From the NCBI RefSeq assembly GCF_027595985.1, contig NC_073308.1, forward strand, positions 18,188,005 through 18,252,004: a stretch of DNA of 64,000 nucleotides. The letters are read 5' to 3'. The translations under genes were made by a program, and so were the position numbers. The notes beneath the pieces were generated by a model that saw only the letters and a list, made by a program, of their open reading frames with translations, ran no database searches and was not told the DNA's origin. Position 1 is the first letter of the stretch. Each line of letters opens with the position of its first letter. This document shows positions 32,701 to 42,500 of this stretch, piece by piece. The stretch comes from Sorex araneus. Taxonomy: Eukaryota; Chordata; Mammalia; Eulipotyphla; Soricidae.

Positions 32701-35700
32701 TGTGTAGGACCTGAGGCAGGGGGTATGTCGGGGTGCAAACTGTAGCGGGGAGTTTAGGAGAGTGACAGCGTAACGCTGGAAGGGCAGTGACTGCCTCGGG
32801 TCCTTGCTCTCAGGGGAAAGGGAAGGAAGCTGCACGGGTAATTGAAACTGTTCTTGTAGTCATAAGAACACATACAGAGAGGTGTGATGGATTTCAGTGC
32901 TGTGTTTTAGTGCACCTGATCTTTCCATGTGATCATTAAGTAAGCCTATAATCAGAGTTGATACCGTTACTAACACCTTTTTAAAGGTTCCCTTTTTCTT
33001 ACTTGGTCAGAATCTGATGTACATTTAAAACTTGGTGCACAGGGGCTGGAGCTATAACACAGCGGGTAGGGTGTTGCCTTGCAGCGGCTGACCCGGGTTC
33101 AATTCCCAGTAATCCCATAAGGTCCCCTGAGCACCACCAGGAGTAATTCCTGAGTGCAAAGCCAGGAGTAACCCCTGTGCATTGCCAGGTGTGACCCAAA
33201 ACGCCAAAAAAAAAAAAAACCAAAAAAAAAAGGAAAAAAAACCTTGATGCACTTTGCAGTGTGGATGAGCTGTGGCCATCCTCACGTGGGGCCCCTGAGA
33301 CACTGGGGGTCTTCACCCTTGGCCTCACCGGGAGTGAACCTGGTCTACAGAACAAACTATTCTCAGTGAGGTTTCTTAGGTAGAATTTTAAATTAGTTTT
33401 GTCTCCTAAAAGTCACAGAGAAGACTTAACCCAGTGCTTTTAAAACTACTTGAAGTTTCTTTTTCCCATTTACAAATGAAATTTTGATCCAGAAAAATCT
33501 TTCATTGGGGGTGGGTGGTGATTAGGCTTATTCCTTTATAGTGCATGCAGTCGTTAATTATGTTTTGAGGCATAGATGTTGTTTAAAAAGGAATTCTTAG
33601 TTCTGATGCATAGGGGATAATTCCGAAAGATCACAACTGAAAAGAAAAGATCATCCCAGTTCAGTTCTGACTAGAAATGTCTGTTCATCATTGATGTTCA
33701 TGGTGCTGGCCGTAAACGCAGTCCCTGGTTCTGCCTTTGCCCTGCACAGTCCCTTTTCTAGGCACTCGGAGTGCTGTGCTGGCCCCAGCTTGTGTCTGCT
33801 CTGCTGGACATTGTGTTGCCTGTTTCACTGCAGTGTCTGGTGGCTTTTGTAGGGGTGTGGTGCAGTTATTCAACGCTGTTCAAAAGCATCAAAAGAACGT
33901 TGATGAGAAGGTTAAAGAAGCGGGAAGCTCCATTAGGAAACGTGCAAAGCTGATCTCAACTGTTTCCAAGAAAGACTTCATCAGCGTTCTGCGAGGCATG
34001 GATGGAAGTTCGAAAGAGAAAAGTGGGAAGAACCCAAGGGACAAGCTGGTAAGGTTCTGGGGCCAGCCTCCACACAGCCCGCTCTGCACCCTTCTGTCGT
34101 TGGGGACAGTATCATTTTTAGAAAAAAAGAATGTGAAAAGAAGAGTATTGTCCAAGATGGCCAACAGATGCATGAAATTACAGTTGAGTCGGTCGTTACT
34201 GTGCTGTAGTTTCCGGAACTCAGCCTGAGTGCTGCCCAGTGAAATGAAGGGGTACTGGGTGTACTTTAGAGAAGAAGATAGGTGGGGCAGGAAAGGCAGA
34301 ATGCTCCTTCTCACTCCTGTTTTTCTCCTGTGAAAAATGAGCTCTTTCTTCAGTTCTGTTGTCAGATATAATTCTTTTTTAATAAGAACATTGTCCATCT
34401 CATGTTAAAGCTAGTCATTTGTACTGGCCATTTTTGTGTATTAATGGTAGTACACTTGTAATGCACAGAAATTCCTTATATTCTTGGTACTCACAAATTT
34501 AACAATTTTTTTTTTCTTTTAAGAATTCTTATACTGGAAAGCTCATGTACAGAAGTGAGTCACTTGGTCACTCACTGCCCAATGTCTACTTCTCACTGGT
34601 GCTATTTCTTACTCACTATCCTATCAGATCACAATAGGATCACTCACTGTCATCCTGTTGCTCATCGATTTGTTCGAGCGGGCACCAGTAATGTCTCTCA
34701 TTGGGAGACTTATTGTTACTGTTTTTGACATATCCAGTACGCACAGGTAGCTTGCCAGGCTCTGCCGCTTGGGCTCGATACTCTCAGTAGCTTGCCGGGC
34801 TCTCCGAGAGGGGCGGAGGAATCGAACTCGGGTTGGCCGCGTGAAAGGTGAAGGCCCAACCACTGTGCTATCGCTCCATCCCCATCGCTCACAATAAATC
34901 TTTTAAAATTAATATAAGGAGCTTAGTTTATTATTAACAATTTTTTATTCATGTATTGGTGAGACAAGGTGGCAGGAGGGGATGATGCTTTCGCAACACT
35001 TGCGAAAATGCTTTAGTAGGGGTCCCAGATGGTTGTGAAATCAGAAAGTGTTCAGCTTGAAGACATAGTGACAGTCATCAACAGTTCTGCTCTGGTCCTT
35101 CGCCGTCACAGAACAGAGGTGCCCATAACAGGTTCGTGAGCTGCTCCTGTTCTTGAATGCAGGAGGCCCAGGTTCTGTCCCTGGCACTGCCAGGAGTGAC
35201 CCTTAAGCAGAGTTGGGAGTAGCCCTGACTCCCGCTGAGCGTGGCCCTCAGAAGAACCTTTTTTCATTGTGTCCTGTGAATCTGGATGGTAACTGGGGAG
35301 GTCTTGTTCTGTTGAATTATTTCCCTCTAGGCTGAAGATGCTCTTTGAGACATTCGTAAACCTGGCATAGCCGGATGTAGTTCCCCGTCCTGGGAGTGAT
35401 GTGATTAGTTGGTCTTGTTTGAGGAAAGGGGAACCGAGTCAGGACCAGCCCGTGGGCACAATGGCCTCTCGCTGCTCTGGGGCCGGGCGGGGGGAGCAGG
35501 CCGGCGAGAGGGGCCCTGATTCCAGGGGCCCCGGGGCATTGACTTGACTTAAGACTGCCATGATTTGGAGGGATGAGAAAGAGGGAGAAACTGCAGGTTA
35601 GTGAAGGTGACAGGCCGGGAGACGTAGAAGCGGGGACTGGCATTGTGACCTGATGGCAGAGGGGGAGATTGGAGATCTGGCTCCTGGGCCGCTTGGGGAG

Positions 35701-36523
35701 GCAGCCCGCGGTGAAGACAAGGTGGAAGCAACGGAGGAAGGAGAGAGGGTCTCAGCAGGCACCAAAGTGTCAGCCCCAGAGGAGGAGCTGCTGGGGACAC
35801 TGAGCCCACCGGGAAGAGGGCAGCACCTCTGAGAGCCCTTTGCCCCCTCAAGGTTCACTTCAAGGTTGCTGGTGTCAGTGTCAGTTGTTTGGTGACAACT
35901 CTCGAATCCAGACCTTAGGGTCTCTCCCTTGGGCCCCAATGAAGGAAGCACAACCTGCAGGAGTGTGACAGCCTGTGAGGCCCAGGCTGTCCCCAGCCAT
36001 GCCCCTGAGCAGAGAAACTGATGGGCGCGGTGTCCGCAGACCGCCCGAGTGGACCAAGGGTCAGGAGAGCACCTGAAACCGGGATTCGGAGCCTGTGGGA
36101 ATCCTGCCTCTCTCTCCCCAGTGAGAGACGGGCCTCCTGGAATGGGGGGTGAGTGGGACTTCTGTAGAGTGCCCGAGGTTTTCCAGTTGTTGGTCTCCCA
36201 GTGGCTCTTTCCTTGAAAAAGACACTAAACTCTAGTCTGATATCAGGAGTTGTAAGCTGTCCGCGTTGAGGTGGACACATGCAGGGCCTTCAGCCTGAGT
36301 CTTCCCGAGAATGGCGGCTCTGGGCTCTAGTTAACTCCTCGAGTACAGACTTGGTGCACACTTTTCATGACTTCGGAGTTTCTAATGTTTTGATCTCAGC
36401 ATAGGTATTTTGAGAATGAAGCCACAACAGCTTCTCAGTAAATGGACAGGCGATCTGGTCCCTGATAGAAAGTAATTTCCATGATAAGGATATTTTCAGA
36501 GTAACAGATTTCAGTAAGAATTC

Positions 36524-36578
<55 letters not shown>

Positions 36579-39500
36579 GAGAGAGAGAATGAGAGTGTTC
36601 TGGTCTTGTGAAACGAGCATTTTCAACAAGAGAACATCTTCCCTAAGGAGCAGCAGTGGCCTGCAGGCCCTGCGTTGCCCAGTCTCTGGCAGTGGGGACG
36701 CTTTGCAGCCAACACCCAGCTTCCTCGGTGTCTCAGAGCAGCCTCCGATCCGCAGTGGTTGTGCGCCTGCAAAACTGCGCTTCGCTTTGGGCCTCTGGCC
36801 CCCTCAGTTCTTCCTCCCCTGGGGCAAGCAGGGGTGGGTGGGGCTCTCCCCCGACTGTGTGCTTCCCCCACAGTGCTCTGGACTGCTTTCTCCTGCAGAG
36901 GTGGGGGTCTGGGAGGCAGGCAAGGGGGTGGAGGTTGTCCTTAAATCGCCCTGGAGCCCAGGGCAAAGGCATTCTGCTCTCACAGAAAGTCTCTCTGCTG
37001 GGAATGCGTGGAATTCGAACTTAGTAAATAATTCTGCCTAATGTTTGTTTACTGAACATGCCTAAATAGATTAGAGCTTAGACAGATGGGAGACTCCAAG
37101 CTGGGGCTACAGAGGCGGCTGGGGCAGCATGGAGCCAGGTCCCCCTGGGTTTTGCCTCTCCCAATAGGCTGCTGAGGGTTTCTGAGCCGCCAGGCTGTGT
37201 GGTTGGGGGCAGGGGCAGGGGTTCAGGGGAGGACTGTGGAGCTGTGTGCTCAAGTGAAGAGCAGCCATGGTCCCGTGTGAAGGGACCTTCTCCCTCTTGG
37301 CAGTCACTTGGGTCTCTGTTGCTCTGGGGTCCTCATCAAAGATGCTGAGTGCGAAGTTTCATTTTCTGCTTGTCCTGCAAGAAGAAAGCTCGTACCACAG
37401 GCTTGCACCTATGTGCATTTTTATTATTTGTGTGTGTTGGGGAAGGAGGGAACATACCCAGTGGTGCTCAGGGGCTTTCCTGCCCCTGCTCAGGGGTCCA
37501 CTCCTGGCAGTGCTCCAGGGAGTGAACCTTACGTGGTACTGGGGTTTGGAACCAGAGTCCACCGCGTGAGCAAGTGCCTTAGCCTCTGTTACCTCTCTGC
37601 CCAGAGACTACCTTCCTGTGTTTTGCTCTCAACCATCCTTTTGGAGTTGTGGGCAGCTGTGGGGGCTGGGATGCCTAGACACACATTCTGCGGGGGCCAC
37701 TGACCACAGCACCTGAGTGAGACCATTAGAGCCCTTCATACTCCTTGCAGAGATGCGGGAGAAGCAGCCGAATTCCCAGTGTCTGCGAAGTGCTTCGAGC
37801 CAGGCTCAGCACATGGTTGGCTCAAGTCTGGGATGTGGTGATTTTTGTTTTGCTGGCCTTTCATCCTTAGAATGAATTTCTGATTGACTTTTCATGTTTT
37901 CCTAACAAATTGGAAAACAATTTGAAGTGAAGCTGTTAGTACTGTAGGAGTTACCAGATAATCCAAGATTTGTTCGTGATTTACTATAAAAATGGGCTAC
38001 TTTGGATCTGGAGAGTTGTCCCTCGTCGTCAGTATGTCTGGTCTGGCAGTGTGTACTTCTCGTAGAATCATGAGGCTGGCCTTGGGAGATCTCAGAATGA
38101 TCCCATTCTGCGTCCTGACCAACAGTGCTTGGACTAACTGGCCCCTTGTGTGCCTCCCTGGGACCTTGGTGTCTCCTGGGAGCCTCTCTGCTGCTTGTAC
38201 ATTCGTACTGTGGAGAATCTTAGGCCGTATGCCCTGAGTGGGGTTCTGGGCTCTGTCTGTCACAAGGGGGTGGAAGAGGGCCTGGAAGGGGCCTCACCTG
38301 TGCCAGTGCCCCTGAGGTGCCCCACACCAGCAGAGACTTCTTCCAGCTGCACAGTGGGTGTCCCGGGAGCTGGGTCACGGAGTAGAGAGCACCCTCACAG
38401 CGAGAGCCTGAGTTGAGCGGCTGCCCCCATCTTACTGTCTCTGAAGACCCTTTCCTCAGCCCCCCAGCCCCATGTGTAGAGACAGTACAGTGGGCAGGGC
38501 GCTAGCCATGCACGTGGCAGTCCAGTTCAATCCCTGGCATCCCTTTTGTTTTACCGAGCCCCACCAGGAGTGATAACCTGAGCACACATACAGAAATAAG
38601 CCCTGAGCACTGCTGAGTGTGGCCCCAAATAAGAATCAGTCCAAAAGAAGCATAAGTGGGCTTGTCGCATGGAGTCCTGGGAAGCAATTAAAATGAGCTA
38701 CAACTCAGTGGAGAAGTGAAACAAGCAAACGTTGATAGAGACTACTAGGAATTATTCACTAGGGATTTGGGGGATCCATGAAAAGCAGAGTTTTTATTGG
38801 AACGTTGTCTTTCCATGTGATCTTGAATCTCTAGACTTGTCTTTGGACTCCGCATATAATCCAGATTGAGAATTTTGAATTCTTTTGATTTCTCGGCTGT
38901 AAAGTTTTTTCTACTGAGAAGATTGTTAGTTTTCTTACTAAGGATCTTAAAGATTTGTATCTGACTTCCATTCATTTCTACCAACTCACATTTTTCACCT
39001 GGAAATCTCAGAATTTCTTGCCAGGGTGCAGCTCTTGCATTCTTCAGGAATTCTTGTTAAACAGTTCCTGATATTCTTGATCAGTCTGTGCCTTTTTTCA
39101 CTCCTTCGCTTGTTGTATCTGATTTTAACTGCTTCACTAGACTCCAAGAACAAGAGGTAGCTTAAGCTGTAAAGCATTTTGCTTTGCATGTTTGAGGCCC
39201 TGGGTTTGATCCCCAGCATGCAAAAAAAGGGGGATTTGGGGTTGGGTGGGTAATTCCCACAGTCTTCTGTCCTACAGCTACAATTCCTACAGTCACAGTT
39301 CATAAGCAACATTTTAAGATCGATGAGAGGGGTGATTGCTGGTTCAAGTTCTAAAGAGCGTACTGGCAAGTGTACAGCATCCAGGTTGCTGAGATGAATC
39401 TGGCCGATTCTAAGACCCTGTTTCATTCAGGTGAAACAATTAAAATGAAAAGGGAATGTTCTGGGGAAGGCTGTGAAATCAATTATTTGTGATTGCTAAA

Positions 39501-42500
39501 TGTAGATGTAATTATACTGTTCGTGTTGGGGGACTTGGCCTTAATTCTTCCCCCTCCAACATTGAAACGAAGGAGCCCTTTTAGTGGCGTGGTGGGAACC
39601 GATGATCAGCGCCAGCCTCTGCTGCAGTTTCCTCTGCAGGAGTGTCTCAGCGCCGCAGTGTGAGCCATAATATTGCCAGGGGTGTCTCCATCGTCCAAAG
39701 GACACAAGCTGCTTCTGTATGATCTTGATTAAATACTGGTTTAAAACCAGGCCTGTGAGGGCGAGGACTGTTGTGCTTCTCGGTGTCATGTGGCTTTCAT
39801 TAAGTTTGTGCATTTAGTCCGTTGGACTCTGCAGTTGCTGTTAGAGCTGAGTGACCATGTGGGTCTCCTTAGGCCGCTGGGCCTCGGGCACCTTGCAGGC
39901 CACTCCCACCAGCTTCTAGCGCTGCTGCCTGGTGACCGTCCAGTTCGCCCGTCAGCACTGACCTGCCTTCCCTCCTGTGCCTGACGCGTGTAGGGTGGTC
40001 AGCAGTCTCTTACATGCACGTTATCACAGGCTGAGGAAGCTGGGAGGCTGGTTTATGGTTCTTAAAATCTGAACCCGTAAAACACCCTGATTTGCAATGC
40101 TAGAGTGAGCAGTGAACTACGGTTCAAATTATGATTCTCTTGTCTTTCATTCTTTTTCTAAAAATAATCCATCAACGTGCCACTATTCCTACTTTACAAG
40201 CAAAACAAAATCCCTTCATTCTCACAATGACTCAACATTTAATGAGTCTATTTAGTGGTTACCCAGGCAAGCGTTCCCAATGAATGTCACATTTGGAATT
40301 TGCCTTAGGTTTTCTCCTTGTGCTAATCTTTGATCTACCTTTTCTTTGTGAGTGTTCCAAATATTTAGGAAGTTTTCATTCTTCATAGTAAATCATTTTT
40401 ATGGAAAAGATAAAGTTGAGATAATGTAAATCATTGTATGACAGAATTTGCCAGAGTTCTGACTTTTATATAAATTATCTTAAACATGGTCTTCTTCACT
40501 GTATTTTGTTAGCTATTTAACTGTGTTGTTTCTAGTTGATCACAGGTAGTGTATAAATACATAGTATTCTCACTGAAGATGCTTCAGAGCGGTGTGGTAT
40601 TGCTAAAAGAACTTGAACTTGGAATCAAATGGTTGTAGGATTGAGAGTCAGTTGATCCATTTATAAACTCTGAATGTAAGTTGCTTCACTCCTTTGAGCC
40701 TTGCTTTCCTTCGATGAGGTGAGCTGAGAGGAGCATTGCTCCCTGGCCAGAAACTGGAACAGAGTTAAAAATAAAGTGCTTGGCACTTGAGCAGATCATT
40801 CATGTTTGACCATCTCTCGCATGCTGAGGAAGATCTGTTCTGCTTCCTAAGCCAGAGGGTTTCACGGGGAAGAGCTTTTGAAGAAAGTCTTGGGGGAGAC
40901 TGGTGAAGCTGGAGATGATGGGTAAAAATGGTTGAGGTGTAGCTTTCTCCTCCTGCGCTCCTGTTGCATTGCTCTCCTTTGGTTTGATTCTCTGCAAGGC
41001 CCCTGCTTTCTGGACAGTACCAGATAGAGCAATTCTCAGCCCACTCTCCCTAGTCCGGGTTACTCCTGGCTCCCTGCAGTGCCACTTTCTTGACTTGATG
41101 GCACTTGGCTGTCTCTCCTGACTCATTAATTTGGTGTATTTCCTCTGGACGTTTGCTTACCCTAAGGGAAGATTTTTTTGTTTTATAAAGTCAGCTTCCC
41201 TTGCCCTCATGTTGTATATATTCCTATGAAGTGAATACTTTCAACATCTCCTGTGGCCTGAACTAGCAGCACCACAGCTGGATGTCGCCCTGCTTACTTT
41301 CTCTCTCTTATTCTGAAGCTGTTCGTGGTCTTGTCTGTGGCTGTCCCCAGCATCTCCAGCTGTCCAGGGTCCATTCCTTCTGACAGTCTGTCTGTCTGCC
41401 TCGCTTCTGGCACTGCATGCTCCCTGCTCAGGCCGTGCTGGGACGGGCATCTTCCTGGATAGGTTTCCTCTTTCCTGGGCCCTGAGTCCCTGGGTTTGCT
41501 TCCCCCGTTTTGAACAAGCTGCCCTTCCATGGTCTTTTAAGCTGAGGAGATGGCCCCTGGCTGAACTGCGCCTGCAGCCCTTGTGCCCTCCTGCCCATGC
41601 GTCCTGGCTGCAGCTTGTCCCCCCCTTGAGTGTGGCCTGTCTGATGAGGGGTCTCCGCTTGCTCATCACACAGCACCATCCCTTTCCCCTTATTGGCACC
41701 CCTCCTCCTCTACCCCCTCCCCACTTCCTCTTCTGTGTAGTTTACTAAGAAAGGCTTGGTTGGGGGTAAACGTCAGGAGACCCACAGGTCTCTTCTAACT
41801 GCAGAATAATTCTGGAATGATTCTGCCTGGGTTGACATTCTCCTCCATCAGCACCTGGAGCCCAGTGTGGGAGGAGGCCGGGCCCCATTCTCTGGGGAGT
41901 GGGGCTCCCTCCATTCCAGACCTCTGACTGCGGCTCTCCGTCTCCTGTCTGACAGGGGCCAGGACTGGCAGCTCCTGGGTTTCTGGAAAGCTGCTGTGTC
42001 GGTGAGGGGACTGACAGCCTGACAATCGAGTCTCGGTTTTAGCTTCCTTGGCTGCTTCACCTTCCTCATTGGCTGTCTGGCCTGCATCCCCTCCTGCTGC
42101 GTCCTCATGGGTCTGTCTGAATGTGAAGTCAGGTTTCCTTGGCTTTGTTCAATGTGACAGTTGAGCGGATGCGTCATTTCCTTTCACACTACCACCGAAA
42201 CACGTGGATTTGAAATGAAATGATTATTCTGTTGCCGGTAAAACAGTTTCTGCCTTGAGCTGCCATATAGACAGGGGTTCTCAAGGGTCCGCGCTTGTTG
42301 CCTTCCCATCTGTTTTCCCTCCGTATCACTCCTCACAATGTGAAGGTGCCAAGGTTACACCACACCAGGTCTCGGTGCAGTTCCAGAATCAGAAACATCT
42401 CTCTTGGCCCAAGATTGTCCTGGGTGTTTTGTAGTGTCCAGAGACTCCTGAGAAGTATTTGCCCATTTGGAAATGCAGGTTCTTGGGTTTGGTGCACACT

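Larger units (their letters stand above)
31629..33852 (+). other. RRP15: RRP15 intron 3
   Basis: 2.2 kb, GT-AG, with two plus-strand SINEs. The rest (31640-32155 and 32335-33025) shows nothing I can name. Confidence 0.9.
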